This document shows, piece after piece, positions 45,248 through 54,766 of a stretch of 64,000 nucleotides of DNA. Numbering within the stretch: the first letter of the stretch is position 1; every line of letters starts with the position of its first letter. The stretch is from Clostridia bacterium (lineage in GTDB: Bacteria > Bacillota > Clostridia > Oscillospirales > Acutalibacteraceae): assembly GCA_017439585.1 (NCBI GenBank), contig JAFSIV010000023.1, positions 18,398-82,397 on the forward strand. The letters are read 5' to 3'. Position numbers and translations under genes: made by a program. The notes below the pieces were generated by a model that was given only the letters and a program-made list of their open reading frames with translations, did no database searches and had not been told where the DNA came from.

Positions 45248-46024
45248 CTATTTTCTTAATTTCTTGCAGAATTGGGTGCAAAGCTTATCGGTACATTCAG
45301 AACATTTTAGCGAAGCGTTTGTCTTCTCCCAAAAGCGTTCAGGAAACATCATAACGCATAATTCCCATAATACCCAAACTATAAAAGCAAGAACGATAAG
45401 TGATACCGAAAAAAAGCTGTTAACAAAAAGCATAGGGGAGAACATCATAATATGGTCCCAGTTGTATATGCGGCAGGTGGTGCAACAACGGTTTTTCATA
45501 ATAAATCTGAAAGGACACCAAATAAGCACGCAAATTAAATCGCCAACATAAAAGGCAACGCTTATTAAGAATAAATGCTCGGTTTCAAGAATTTTGAAGT
45601 ATTTAAGAACACCTAACACTAAAATTGCGGGCATCCAAATTAAAAACACTTTATAAGCGGAAAGGGTTATTGAGATAATGTGTTTTCTTAAAGCACTGTA
45701 ATTTATTTTTTCGCGAATTGGTTTAAAATGCTGTTTAAAGAGCTTTTGAGAGCCTAATGGAATATGCTTTTTCATTGGAATTACCTGCATAAGCATATCT
45801 AAAACCCAAATAACCCAAAGAATATGAAGCGGCGAAATTTGTGTAAAAAAGTTTGCGCCGTATAATACCTTAAAATATTCAGACTCAGGCTTTAAAATAT
45901 AAAGCAAAACAGCGGCTATAAATACTAATATGCGAAAAATAAATTTCACAAAATAGAGTTTTCGCATTTTAGACATAGGCTTTTTTTTGCGTTTTGCAAT
46001 AGCCTTTGGTTTAGTTTCTACCAT
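45248..46024 (-). CDS. Uncharacterised multi-pass membrane protein with Cys motifs
   Basis: 258 residues with a very basic N-terminus (residues 1-25) and about five hydrophobic segments (near 28-43, 62-78, 120-145, 150-172, 200-225). A loop at about residues 176-182 reads RCCTTCRIYNWDH, and the C-terminal tail reads CSECTDKLCTQFCKK, so seven Cys could bind metal or form disulfides. I do not recognise the family. It has its own strong promoter. It could be a membrane redox or metal-binding protein, but that is a guess from the cysteines. Confidence 0.7.
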   Translation of the reverse strand: MVETKPKAIAKRKKKPMSKMRKLYFVKFIFRILVFIAAVLLYILKPESEYFKVLYGANFFTQISPLHILWVIWVLDMLMQVIPMKKHIPLGSQKLFKQHFKPIREKINYSALRKHIISITLSAYKVFLIWMPAILVLGVLKYFKILETEHLFLISVAFYVGDLICVLIWCPFRFIMKNRCCTTCRIYNWDHIMMFSPMLFVNSFFSVSLIVLAFIVWVLWELCVMMFPERFWEKTNASLKCSECTDKLCTQFCKKLRK

Positions 46025-46064
46025 AAATTAACCTCATTTTTTTAAATCTCGAACATACAAAGTA

Positions 46065-46093
46065 ATTTTAATATATCTGTCGAATAATGTCAA
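46065..46093 (-). promoter_or_regulatory. Promoter of the Cys-rich membrane protein
   Basis: On the minus strand a consensus TTGACA (46093-46088), 17 bases, TAAAAT (46070-46065), 40 bases before the ATG at 46024. Confidence 0.75.
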
Positions 46094-46106
46094 GTGGAAG
46101 AGATAA

Positions 46107-46140
46107 ACAAACCCGCCATAGACTTACTATGGCGGGTTTA
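46107..46140 (-). terminator. Rho-independent terminator after rny
   Basis: AACCCGCCATAG pairs with CTATGGCGGGTT around a short loop. On the minus strand it is followed by TTTGTTTATC. It lies nine bases past the rny stop. Confidence 0.85.
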
Positions 46141-46148
46141 AAGTTTAA

Positions 46149-47702
46149 TTATTTCGCATAGTCAACAGCGCGGCTTTCTCTTATAACATTAACCTTGATT
46201 TGACCAGGATATTCGAGCTCATTTTCAATGCGCTGAGCAATCTCATGGGACATAAGAACCATTTGGTCATCTGTTACAGCCTCTGGCTTAACAACGATAC
46301 GAATTTCTCTACCTGCTTGGATAGCAAAAGAGGTTTCAACTCCACCGAAAGAATTGGCGATTTCTTCGAGTTTTTCGAGTCGTTTAATATAGTTTTCGAT
46401 ATTCTCGCGTCTAGCACCGGGGCGAGCGGCTGAAATAGCGTCTGCCGCCTGAACTATAAAGGCGATAATTGATTTCGGTTCAACCTCACCGTGATGTGCG
46501 TGAATAGCATTGATAATAACATCGTTCTCGCGATATTTCTTAGCAACCTCAACACCAAGCTGAATATGAGAGCCTTCTTGCTCATGGTCGATAGCTTTAC
46601 CGATATCGTGAAGCAAGCCGGCGCGTTTAGCTAAGGTTATATCTGCACCCATTTCGGCAGCTAAAAGTCCCGACAGATAGGAAACTTCAAGCGAATGGTT
46701 AAGAACATTTTGACCGTAACTTGTTCTGAAATGGAGTTTACCGATAAGCTTAACGATTTCAGGATGCAGATTATGAATACCTGCATCTATCATAGCGCGT
46801 TCGCCCTCTTGCTTAATAATAGCTTCAACCTCAGCGGTTGCCTTTGCAACGGTTTCTTCAATTCTACCCGGATGGATACGACCGTCAAGCACTAGCTTTT
46901 CAAGGGTTGTTCGAGCGATTTCTCTTCTTATCGGGTCAAAGCTTGAAACGGTGATAGCCTCGGGAGTATCGTCAATAATAAGGTCAACACCCGTTGCGGT
47001 TTCAAGCGCTCTGATATTTCTACCTTCACGGCCGATAATTCTACCCTTCATTTCGTCATTAGGGAGATTAACAACCGAAACGGTCATTTCAGAGGAATGG
47101 TCAGCAGCGCAACGCTGAATAGCCTGACCCAAGATATTTTTGGCAATGCGGTCAGCCTCGTCGCGAGTCTGCTGTTCGAAATCTAAAATCTTTACTGCTT
47201 TTTCATGGGTTAACTCACCGTCAAGCAGTTCTAAAAGGTGAGCCTTTGCTTGCTCTTTTGAGAAACCTGATATTTTTTCAAGCAAGTCCATCTGACTTTG
47301 CTTAATACGGTCGCATTCGAGCAACTTTTCTTCGATTTCCTTTGTCTTTAAAGCAAGCTTTTCTTCCTTGGCTTCAAGATTATCGGTCTTTCTGTCAAGT
47401 GTTTCTTCTTTTTGCTGGATACGATGCTCCTGACGCTGAACTTCCGAACGGCGTTCACGAAGGTCTTTTTCGGTATCCTGACGAAGTTGATGAATTTCAT
47501 CCTTTGCTTCGAGCAAAGCTTCTTTTTTTCTTTGTTCGGCGTTTTTTATAGCTTCGCTTAAAATGCGGTTTGCTTCTTCCTCGGCAGAGCCTATTGAGGC
47601 CTCAGCAGATTTGCGGCGATGAATAGAGCCGGAAATAAAACCGATAACAGCGGAAGCTATTGCAACAACGCCCCCTATAATATAAGGTATATAAGGTTCC
47701 AT
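46149..47702 (-). CDS. rny: Ribonuclease Y
   Basis: 517 residues, the usual length. One membrane anchor (residues 5-24), a long charged coiled coil (about 30-190, [17 protein letters not shown]-type heptads), a KH domain with [15 protein letters not shown] (about 215-275) and an HD domain with [10 protein letters not shown] and [12 protein letters not shown] (about 335-430) follow in order. It is the main endonuclease starting mRNA decay in many Firmicutes, at the membrane. It starts from the ATG behind AGGAGGTAAAAT and is preceded by a structured leader with its own promoter. Confidence 0.97.
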   Translation of the reverse strand: MEPYIPYIIGGVVAIASAVIGFISGSIHRRKSAEASIGSAEEEANRILSEAIKNAEQRKKEALLEAKDEIHQLRQDTEKDLRERRSEVQRQEHRIQQKEETLDRKTDNLEAKEEKLALKTKEIEEKLLECDRIKQSQMDLLEKISGFSKEQAKAHLLELLDGELTHEKAVKILDFEQQTRDEADRIAKNILGQAIQRCAADHSSEMTVSVVNLPNDEMKGRIIGREGRNIRALETATGVDLIIDDTPEAITVSSFDPIRREIARTTLEKLVLDGRIHPGRIEETVAKATAEVEAIIKQEGERAMIDAGIHNLHPEIVKLIGKLHFRTSYGQNVLNHSLEVSYLSGLLAAEMGADITLAKRAGLLHDIGKAIDHEQEGSHIQLGVEVAKKYRENDVIINAIHAHHGEVEPKSIIAFIVQAADAISAARPGARRENIENYIKRLEKLEEIANSFGGVETSFAIQAGREIRIVVKPEAVTDDQMVLMSHEIAQRIENELEYPGQIKVNVIRESRAVDYAK

Positions 47703-47946
47703 ATTTTACCTCCTATAAGTAGTAGGACGTTAAAGCAATACCGAATAACCGATATTAAGTATTAAATTTTCAAACTTAAAAATAATATTTAAAGCCGATT
47801 ACGGCATGCAAAAACATCAGCATAGAGTTGACTTTCTAAAAATTATGAAAGAGCAGGACCTATGCATAAACCCTAACGGTTTTCCCTGTTGATAATAATT
47901 TTATATTAGCGGTTCGCCAAAGCCGCTTATAAACATTAATCCATCG
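47703..47946 (-). ncRNA. Structured leader or small RNA upstream of rny (unclassified)
   Basis: From the predicted start near 47946 about 240 bases precede rny. Read on the minus strand they offer AGCGG..CCGCT, AAACC-GTTAG-GGTTT, a long arm GCATAG...CTTTC-loop-GAAAG...CTATGC, and GCCG-TAAT-CGGC followed by TTTAAATATTATTTTT (about 47783-47800). The last could act as a weak terminator, which would make the upstream 150 bases a separate small RNA. I could not match it to T-box, glycine, PreQ1, SRP or tmRNA patterns. A 6S-like RNA is possible but not supported by a clear motif. Confidence 0.45.
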
Positions 47947-47951
47947 TATTA

Positions 47952-47980
47952 ATTTTACCACTTTAAACAAAATATGTCAA
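47952..47980 (-). promoter_or_regulatory. Promoter of the rny leader
   Basis: Consensus TTGACA (47980-47975), 17 bases, TAAAAT (47957-47952) on the minus strand, just past the end of the ClpE-like gene, so rny has its own start. Confidence 0.8.
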
Positions 47981-48005
47981 GGAATATAGTGCATTTTTTG
48001 CATAA

Positions 48006-50297
48006 TTATTCTTTTTCATAATTGATTACAACATCATTTTCTGCCGAGAGGGAAATAACCTTGATACTGCCTTCCGGATTTTCAACTATGAAATCAACAA
48101 TTTTATCCTCAATCTCGCGGCGAATAGCATTTCTTAGTTCTCGAGCTCCGCGTTTTTTACCTGTGCATTTTTTGCTTAAATATTCGCAGATTTTTTCGTC
48201 ATATTTAACTTTAATAAGCTTTTCTGAAAGAGCCTCTGCCAGTTCATCAAGCATTAAAGCGGCGATTTTAGCCATAGAAGCTTCGTTTAGGGGAGAGAAT
48301 ACAACAATTTCATCAACCCTTGCGATAAATTCAGGACGCAAAAAACCTTCGAGCGCCTTTAAGGCTTTATCCTTTGAAGCCTCGCCCTCGGTTTTGCCGA
48401 AGCCTAAAAGATTTTCCTTGTTTTCGCTTCCTGCATTTGAGGTCATAACAACGATTGTATTCTCAAAATTAACCGTTCTGCCTTGGGCATCGGTAATTCT
48501 GCCGTCATCCAAAATTTGAAGCAGAATATTAAGAACATCGGGGTGAGCTTTCTCAATTTCATCAAAAAGAACAACCGAGTAGGGCTTTCTTCTAACCTTT
48601 TCGGTCAACTGACCTGCTTCATCAAAGCCAACATATCCGGGAGGAGCTCCGATTATTCTCGAAACCGAATGCTTTTCCATAAATTCGGACATATCAAGTC
48701 TTATAAGGGTTTCGGGTGTATCAAAAAGCTGCTCAGATAAAACCTTAACTAACTGAGTTTTGCCGACACCTGTGGGGCCAACAAAAATAAATGAAGCAGG
48801 GCGGTGGAGCTTACCTGTTTTAACCCGAGAGCGTTTAACCGCATTTGCCACCAATTTAGTAGCCTCGTTTTGACCTATGATTTTTTCATTTAAGCGTATT
48901 TCAAGCTCGGATAACTTTTTAAGGTCGCTTTCTTGCACCTTGGTTGCAGGGATACCCGTCCAAAGCTCGATAACCTTTGCTATATCGGCATCGGTAACGA
49001 TTATTTCAGAAACCTGAGTGCAAAGTTCATTGGCTTTTTTGCGGTATTTTTCAAGCTCGATTTTAACAAGAGCTTGCTTTTCATAATCGGGATTTTCAAC
49101 ATCGGCTTCAAGCTGTTCTAGCTGTACTGAGTATTCAGCAACCTTTTTATTGGCAGTGTAAAGCTCGTCAATAGCGGTATTTTCAAGACTGGCGCAAGCG
49201 CAAGCCTCGTCTAAAAGGTCAATGGCCTTATCGGGCAGATAACGGTCGGTTACATATCTTTCGGATAAAATAACCGCCTTTTTAACGATACTTTCAGGTA
49301 TGGTTACATTATGGAAGCCTTCATAATAGCTTTTAACTCCCATTAAAATTTCCTCTGCCTCAGCAAGTGAGGGCTCTTCAATTGTTACAGGTTGGAAACG
49401 GCGTTCGAGTGCGGCATCCTTTTCGATATATTTGCGGTATTCCTTAAAGGTTGTAGCACCGATAACCTGAATTTCACCGCGAGAAAGGGCAGGCTTTAAA
49501 ATATTTGCGGCGTTCATAGAGCCTTCGGCAGAATCGCCTGCACCCACTAAATTATGAATTTCATCAATAAACAATATAATATTGCCTGCCGCCTTAACCT
49601 CATCAACAAGTCCTTTAACGCGGCTTTCAAACTGACCTCTGAACTGAGTGCCTGCAACAAGCCCTGTAAGGTCTAAAAGATGGATTTCCTTATCTAAAAG
49701 TCTTGCAGGCGCAGTGCCGTTTGCGATTTTAAAAGCAAGGCCCTCTGCAATAGCAGTTTTACCAACACCGGGTTCACCTATAAGGCAAGGATTATTCTTG
49801 GTGCGGCGGGATAAAATCTGGATAGTTCGGTATAGCTCTTTATCTCTGCCGATAACAACATCTATTTTACCTGATTTAGCTTTTTCGGTTAGATTAGAAC
49901 AATATTGCTCTAAAAATCTGCGGCGTTTTTTCTTATGCTTTTCTTTTTCCTCAGTTTTTTCTTTTTTATCGGTGTCTTCCTTTTCTTTTGCTTCGCCACC
50001 GCCGAAAATTTTGCTTAAAAAGGGCATAGCGGGGGCAGTGCCTAAATCAAAGGTTTCATCGTTCAAAAGGGAATCCTCGTTTTCCTCGTCAAGAGCCATA
50101 AGGTCCATAAATTGCTCGCTCATCTGCTCGATATCTTCGTCCGAAATATTCATTCTTTTGAGCATATCGTCAACCGGTTTAATACCCATTTCCTTTGCGC
50201 AAACAAGACAAAGTCCGTTAGGCTCGGCGTTTGGATTAGACATATCGGAAACGAAGACCACGGCGGGTCGTTTTTTGCATTTGTAACAAAGTTTCAT
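48006..50297 (-). CDS. ClpE-like ATP-dependent Clp protease ATPase subunit
   Basis: 763 residues. The N-terminus has a four-Cys zinc finger (C4, C7, C30, C33) instead of the double Clp_N domain of ClpC, as in ClpE. Acidic and then Lys/Glu-rich linkers (about 65-130) lead to the first AAA+ domain with Walker A GEPGVGKTAIAEGLA (about 172) and FIDEIHNLVG. A coiled middle region is at about 385-435. The second AAA+ domain has GPTGVGKTQLVKVL (about 507), VVLFDEIEKAHPDV and a D2-small domain. It unfolds proteins for ClpP. It follows cvpA by 28 bases behind GGAGGAAC and has no clear terminator of its own. Confidence 0.93.
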   Translation of the reverse strand: MKLCYKCKKRPAVVFVSDMSNPNAEPNGLCLVCAKEMGIKPVDDMLKRMNISDEDIEQMSEQFMDLMALDEENEDSLLNDETFDLGTAPAMPFLSKIFGGGEAKEKEDTDKKEKTEEKEKHKKKRRRFLEQYCSNLTEKAKSGKIDVVIGRDKELYRTIQILSRRTKNNPCLIGEPGVGKTAIAEGLAFKIANGTAPARLLDKEIHLLDLTGLVAGTQFRGQFESRVKGLVDEVKAAGNIILFIDEIHNLVGAGDSAEGSMNAANILKPALSRGEIQVIGATTFKEYRKYIEKDAALERRFQPVTIEEPSLAEAEEILMGVKSYYEGFHNVTIPESIVKKAVILSERYVTDRYLPDKAIDLLDEACACASLENTAIDELYTANKKVAEYSVQLEQLEADVENPDYEKQALVKIELEKYRKKANELCTQVSEIIVTDADIAKVIELWTGIPATKVQESDLKKLSELEIRLNEKIIGQNEATKLVANAVKRSRVKTGKLHRPASFIFVGPTGVGKTQLVKVLSEQLFDTPETLIRLDMSEFMEKHSVSRIIGAPPGYVGFDEAGQLTEKVRRKPYSVVLFDEIEKAHPDVLNILLQILDDGRITDAQGRTVNFENTIVVMTSNAGSENKENLLGFGKTEGEASKDKALKALEGFLRPEFIARVDEIVVFSPLNEASMAKIAALMLDELAEALSEKLIKVKYDEKICEYLSKKCTGKKRGARELRNAIRREIEDKIVDFIVENPEGSIKVISLSAENDVVINYEKE

Positions 50298-50325
50298 TTT
50301 TTAAAAGTTCCTCCAGAAATCTAAA

Positions 50326-51018
50326 TTAAATATAAAACGGAAAATATTCCGCGAAAATACGATATAAAAAGGATTTTTCTATTAAATCACGGGTGAAAAT
50401 CCAGAAACCGTTTTGAGTTAAAGATAATAAAAGATAAAAAACAATCAGAATAAAAGTAACCAAAACAAGACCTTTAATAAGACCTACAATAGAACCTAAA
50501 AAGCGATTGATTTTCCCGACAACGCTAAAAGAAAAGAGCTTATTAACCCCTTTTGAAACGGGTTTAATAATGAAAAGACCAAGTCCCCAAATGGCGAGAC
50601 TAATTATTGCAGATAAAAGTCTCACGGTTATGGGTTTTACAATTTCATTTGATATTTTAATTGCAGTTTCTTCGGTTTTGGCTTCTAAATTTCGGTCGGA
50701 TTTTTGCTTAAATTCTTCAATTTCGGGTTTTAAGTTTTTTTTAATTGGTTTTAAAACATTTGGTATACTCTTTAAAATATCCTCGGTGAAATTTGAGGCT
50801 TTTAAATCGGCAGTTTCGGTTATTTCGGTAACGAGCTTTGGCTCTATCATTTTATCATATATACCGTTTGAAAGAGGTGAACTGATTGTAAACGATAAAA
50901 CGGCTATACTCAAAAAGCATACTGCCTCCATAAAGGTTAGCATAAAGCCCTTTTTTGCCGAGATTATCATAAATAAAACGATTATTAAGAGAAGCGCTAG
51001 GTCTAGAAATATACCCAT
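50326..51018 (-). CDS. CvpA family membrane protein
   Basis: 230 residues with four hydrophobic segments: LDLALLLIIVLFMIISAKKGF (start), AVCFLSIAVLSFTI, LLSAIISLAIWGLGLFII and LVLVTFILIVFYLLL. Between segments 2 and 3 lies a charged helical domain (about 65-125). The layout matches the CvpA (colicin V production) family, with the signature RFLGSIVGLIKGLVL before the last segment. The role in Firmicutes is not established. It starts two bases after the DUF5711 stop, so it is co-translated. Confidence 0.85.
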   Translation of the reverse strand: MGIFLDLALLLIIVLFMIISAKKGFMLTFMEAVCFLSIAVLSFTISSPLSNGIYDKMIEPKLVTEITETADLKASNFTEDILKSIPNVLKPIKKNLKPEIEEFKQKSDRNLEAKTEETAIKISNEIVKPITVRLLSAIISLAIWGLGLFIIKPVSKGVNKLFSFSVVGKINRFLGSIVGLIKGLVLVTFILIVFYLLLSLTQNGFWIFTRDLIEKSFLYRIFAEYFPFYI

Positions 51019-51020
51019 AA

Positions 51021-52292
51021 TTATTCCTGTTCTATTTTTACTTTATTTATAGAGTTATCACTTATCACTGCAACGGTGTTAGACGAGGTTACCGAAATTC
51101 TAACCGAGCCGAAATCGCAGTTTGCTTTTCTTAAAATTTCGCCCTCTTTACCTAGGAGATAGAGGTCGGTCTCACTCATTAAATAGATATGGCTTCCTGA
51201 TAAAGCGATATCACTTATAATACCTGAAAAATCAAATTTATACTTAACCTTACCGCTATTTGAGAATAAAACAATATGATTTGCGGTTTTATCGTTCAGG
51301 CGGTTAAAAACAACAACAAATCCGTTCTTTTCCGAGCGGAAAAGGGCAGTTTTAAAGTCACTTTTATATTCATTGGCTTTAAAGCTTGACCATTTTATGA
51401 ATTTGACCGAATTTTCGGTTACAACGGCTAGTCTGTTTTTGCTGTTATCAAGCGAATAAATTAGTCCGTTATCAAAGTTTTCGGTATAAAGTGGAGTGGC
51501 AGATTTATAATTTAAGATACTTAAAGTTGATTTAAACTGACCGTTTTCAGATTTAAAGGAAGCAACAGCTATTTTTTTACCGTTTTTAGACAAAGCAATA
51601 TTATTTACCATATTTTCTGCCGAATACCATTCATAAACCTGCTTGTCCCTTTTATTAAAAACGGTAACCTTGCAGGCATATTTATCCGATTTAGAGCAAA
51701 TGGCATAGCTTCCTTTTTCTGAAATTGCGGCAGTTATTATATTGGTTTTTGAGGTGATTTCGTTTTTAAGTCCGTTAAGATTAAAAACAAAGGCTCGGTT
51801 TCCGTTTTGCTCGAAAACAATAGCGTTTGAAGTCGATGTTTTTAAAATTGGGTTTTCAAAGCCATGAGGATATGAAAAAACTGTTTTACCCGCGCTCGAA
51901 AGTGCGGTTAAATGGGTATCGCTTAAAACATAATAATAGTTGCCCTTATTTGCGGTGTTTAAGGTTCGGTTTCCCTCGAGGCTTACGGGGTAGCTTCCTG
52001 TTCCCATTAAAGAGATAGTTTGAGAAACTGTTTCAAAAACACCCTTTGGCAAAGCAATTTCAAAAAGGGTAAAAATAACGGCAATAATAAGAATAGCGCA
52101 AAGCGATACTCTTAGTCTTCTTTTTTGCTCTATTTTTTTGCCTCTAACTACCTTCATATTTTGCTTTGCGGTTTTGCGGTAGCGTTCGGCAGGGGTCATT
52201 TTAATGTTTTCACTTTTTTCCGTTTTTGTAGATTTTTTAGGTTTTGGCGCGGAAAAAAGTTTGTTATGCTTTTTCTTTCTGTAATCAGGCAT
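51021..52292 (-). CDS. DUF5711 family membrane-anchored propeller-like protein
   Basis: 423 residues. A basic N-terminus (1-62), one membrane helix (about 63-84, VSLCAILIIAVIFTLFEIAL) and an outside part of repeated beta strands (YYYVLSDTHLTALSSAGKTVFSY, KIAVASFKSENGQF, HIYLMSETDLYLLGKEG) that suggests a propeller of six to eight blades. I place it in DUF5711, a family of unknown function in Clostridia, often next to cvpA as here. It may sense or scaffold at the cell surface. Confidence 0.78.
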   Translation of the reverse strand: MPDYRKKKHNKLFSAPKPKKSTKTEKSENIKMTPAERYRKTAKQNMKVVRGKKIEQKRRLRVSLCAILIIAVIFTLFEIALPKGVFETVSQTISLMGTGSYPVSLEGNRTLNTANKGNYYYVLSDTHLTALSSAGKTVFSYPHGFENPILKTSTSNAIVFEQNGNRAFVFNLNGLKNEITSKTNIITAAISEKGSYAICSKSDKYACKVTVFNKRDKQVYEWYSAENMVNNIALSKNGKKIAVASFKSENGQFKSTLSILNYKSATPLYTENFDNGLIYSLDNSKNRLAVVTENSVKFIKWSSFKANEYKSDFKTALFRSEKNGFVVVFNRLNDKTANHIVLFSNSGKVKYKFDFSGIISDIALSGSHIYLMSETDLYLLGKEGEILRKANCDFGSVRISVTSSNTVAVISDNSINKVKIEQE

Positions 52293-52303
52293 ATTTTTTC
52301 ACC

Positions 52304-53026
52304 TTAATAATAAACTTTCTCTAATATTAGTCCCTGGGCAGGTGCGGTCATACCAACACTTTCTCTCTTTTTGGTTTCAAATGCGGCAAACGGTATATCG
52401 GCAGGCAGTTTCCCGTCAGAAACATCGACAGCCGTTCCAACGATAATTCTAACCATATTATATAAGAAACCGTTTCCTGTAACCGAAAGGGTTATGATAT
52501 CACCCTGTTTTTCCACAAAACAATCGGTTATGGTGCGAACAGTATCGTCCACCGTTCTTCCTGAGGCAGAAAATGCAAAAAAATCGTGAGTTCCAATTAG
52601 ATTTTTGCATAATTCGTTCATTTTTTCTATATCTAATTGCCTTTCTATCTGCCAAGTAAAAGGGGAAAGAAAGGCATCTTTTTTATTTGAATTTAAAATG
52701 CGGTAAACATAGGTTTTGCCCTTGCAGTTGTATCTTGCATGGAAATCAGACGGAACATCCTTAACATCGGTTACCGCAATATCGGGCGGCAAAAGAGCAT
52801 TTAATCCTCTTGAAAATGCCGAGTGGGGTATGTTATCTTCGATATCCAGATGGCAACAAAATTCTCTTGCGTGAACACCTGTATCAGTTCGGCTGCAAGC
52901 AGTAACCTTTGCGGGTTTCCCCAAAAGCTTTAAAAGGGCGTTTTCAAATTCTTCTTGAACGGTTAGGGCATTTGGTTGAATTTGCCATCCGTGATAATTA
53001 GAGCCATTATAGCTTAAATATAACAA
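52304..53026 (-). CDS. truA: tRNA pseudouridine synthase A
   Basis: 240 residues. The catalytic motif is CSRTDTGVHAREFC with the active Asp in RTDTGVHA, preceded by YNGSNYHGWQIQPNALTVQEEFE and followed by RYNCKGKTYVYRI and GNGFLYNMVRIIVGT. It makes pseudouridine at tRNA positions 38-40. The TTG at 53026 is the only standard start codon nearby but has no convincing ribosome binding site. The family's usual start (M-K-R-x-L-L) would fall at ATA AAG AGA ATA just upstream, nearer AGGAAAGGG, so the true start is uncertain by about four residues. Confidence 0.92.
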   Translation of the reverse strand: MLYLSYNGSNYHGWQIQPNALTVQEEFENALLKLLGKPAKVTACSRTDTGVHAREFCCHLDIEDNIPHSAFSRGLNALLPPDIAVTDVKDVPSDFHARYNCKGKTYVYRILNSNKKDAFLSPFTWQIERQLDIEKMNELCKNLIGTHDFFAFSASGRTVDDTVRTITDCFVEKQGDIITLSVTGNGFLYNMVRIIVGTAVDVSDGKLPADIPFAAFETKKRESVGMTAPAQGLILEKVYY

Positions 53027-53063
53027 TATTCTCTTTATAACGGCACACGCCCTTTCCTGAAAA

Positions 53064-53870
53064 TTAAAATAAAATATTCAAAGTTATAATACCTGCGCCT
53101 ATAATAATACAGGCAAGGCTTAAAAATAAATCAATGAGAGATAATCTCATTTTTTTCATTCGGGTTTTGCCCTCGCCTCCGTTATAGCAACGGCATTCCA
53201 TAGCGGCGGCAAGCTCATAAGAACGTCTGACAGCTGAAATTAAAAGCGGAACTAAAATAGGGATTAAAGCTTTAACTCGTTTGGTTAGTCCTCCGCTTTC
53301 AAGGTCGGCACCGCGAGCCTTTTGAGCATTCATAATCTTTTCGGCTTCTTCAATAAGGGTTGGGATAAATCTTAAAGTTATGGTCATCATCATAGCAAGA
53401 GTATGAACTGCGGTTTTAAGACCTATAAATTTCAAGGGAGAAAGCAAGCTTTCAATAGCATCGGTTAAATCGTTTGGTGTGGTTGTATAGGTCAAAACCG
53501 AGCTTATGAGAATAAAAAGTAAAATTCTCAGCGCCATAAACACCGAGCGGTAAACACCACCGTCGGTAATGCTTATTTTCCAAATTGAAAATAAAACCTC
53601 GCCCTCGCCATAAAACAGATTAATTATGGCGGTGAACAACAGAATGGGCAATATGGTTTTCATATTTTTAAGATACATTTTCAAAGGAACACGCGATATT
53701 ATGAGGGATATAATAACCGAAATAGCTGCAAAGGACAATGCATACATATTTTGCGCTAAAAATATAAGCACGATTAAAGCTATAAGCCAGATTATTTTCA
53801 TTCTGGGGTCTGCTCTATGAAGCAAGGATTTGCCCTCATAATACTGGCCTATGGTTATATCTTTAAGCAT
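53064..53870 (-). CDS. ecfT: Energy-coupling factor transporter transmembrane protein
   Basis: 268 residues, five to six membrane segments. The EcfT signatures are LHRADPRMKIIWLI at the N-terminus and two coupling helices with Ala-Arg-Gly: AQKARGADLE (about 185) and AAMECRCYNGG (the usual second ARG motif reads CRCYNGGEG). It joins the two ATPases to interchangeable vitamin-binding S components. No S component is encoded here. Its ATG overlaps the ecfA2 end by eight bases. Confidence 0.93.
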   Translation of the reverse strand: MLKDITIGQYYEGKSLLHRADPRMKIIWLIALIVLIFLAQNMYALSFAAISVIISLIISRVPLKMYLKNMKTILPILLFTAIINLFYGEGEVLFSIWKISITDGGVYRSVFMALRILLFILISSVLTYTTTPNDLTDAIESLLSPLKFIGLKTAVHTLAMMMTITLRFIPTLIEEAEKIMNAQKARGADLESGGLTKRVKALIPILVPLLISAVRRSYELAAAMECRCYNGGEGKTRMKKMRLSLIDLFLSLACIIIGAGIITLNILF

Positions 53871-54726
53871 TATTATCCCTCCCTTTTAGTTCGGTTAGGA
53901 TTTCAACTGCTTTACTAACAGTAAAAACATCTTTCTCTACATCAATTCCCATTTCATTAAGCTTTTGGAAAACCTTAGTAACGGTTGGAACATTAAGCCC
54001 AATTTCTTTCAAACGAGAGCCTTCACCGAAAACCTTATCGGTTTTATCAAACATTTCAAGCTTTCCCTTATTCATAACAAGGATTTTATCGGCGATTTCC
54101 GCCATATCCTCCATACTGTGAGAAATGATTATAACGGTAGCGCCTGTTGATTTGCGGTAAGCCTTAATGATTTCGGTTATTTCTTCTCGTCCCTTGGGGT
54201 CGAGCCCTGCGGTTGGCTCATCAAAAATAATAACCTCAGGCTTCATTGCCATAACGCCTGCGATAGCAACTCTTCGTTTTTCGCCTCCCGATAAATCGAA
54301 GGGGGATTTACTGTAATATTCTTCTTTAATACCTATAAGGCGGCAGATTTCTTCAACCTGTCTAGTGAGTTCGTCCCCAGAAAGCCCCATATTTTTAGGA
54401 CCGAAAGCAATATCGGCAAAAACCGTTTCTTCAAAGAGCTGATATTCGGGATATTGAAAAACAAGCCCCACTTTTGAGCGGATTTTTCTGATTTCCTTAG
54501 GCTTTTGCCATATATTTTCGCCCTCAAACAGTATTTCGCCATTGGTTGGCTTTAAGAGACCGTTAAGGTGCTGAACAAGGGTTGATTTACCCGAACCTGT
54601 ATGACCGATTATGCCTATAATTTCACCTTTTTCTACCGAAAAACTTACATCGCTCACAGCGTCGTTTATAAAGGGTGAGCCATCGGTATAAGTATGGGTA
54701 AGGCTTTTTATTTCTAAAACAGACAA
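53863..54726 (-). CDS. ecfA2: Energy-coupling factor transporter ATPase EcfA2
   Basis: 287 residues, TTG start ten bases after AGGAGG. Walker A is GHTGSGKSTLVQHLNGL, the Q-loop FQYPEYQLFEETV, the ABC signature SPFDLSGGEKRRVAIAG, Walker B VIIFDEPTAGLD and the switch ISHSMED. The YPEYQLFEETV Q-loop and C-terminal helix are typical of EcfA2. It pairs with EcfA1 encoded upstream to power vitamin or metal uptake. Confidence 0.93.
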   Translation of the reverse strand: MSVLEIKSLTHTYTDGSPFINDAVSDVSFSVEKGEIIGIIGHTGSGKSTLVQHLNGLLKPTNGEILFEGENIWQKPKEIRKIRSKVGLVFQYPEYQLFEETVFADIAFGPKNMGLSGDELTRQVEEICRLIGIKEEYYSKSPFDLSGGEKRRVAIAGVMAMKPEVIIFDEPTAGLDPKGREEITEIIKAYRKSTGATVIIISHSMEDMAEIADKILVMNKGKLEMFDKTDKVFGEGSRLKEIGLNVPTVTKVFQKLNEMGIDVEKDVFTVSKAVEILTELKGRDNNA

Positions 54727-54766
54727 TTCTGTTAATCCTCCTAATTCAGAGTAACATATTTAATGC

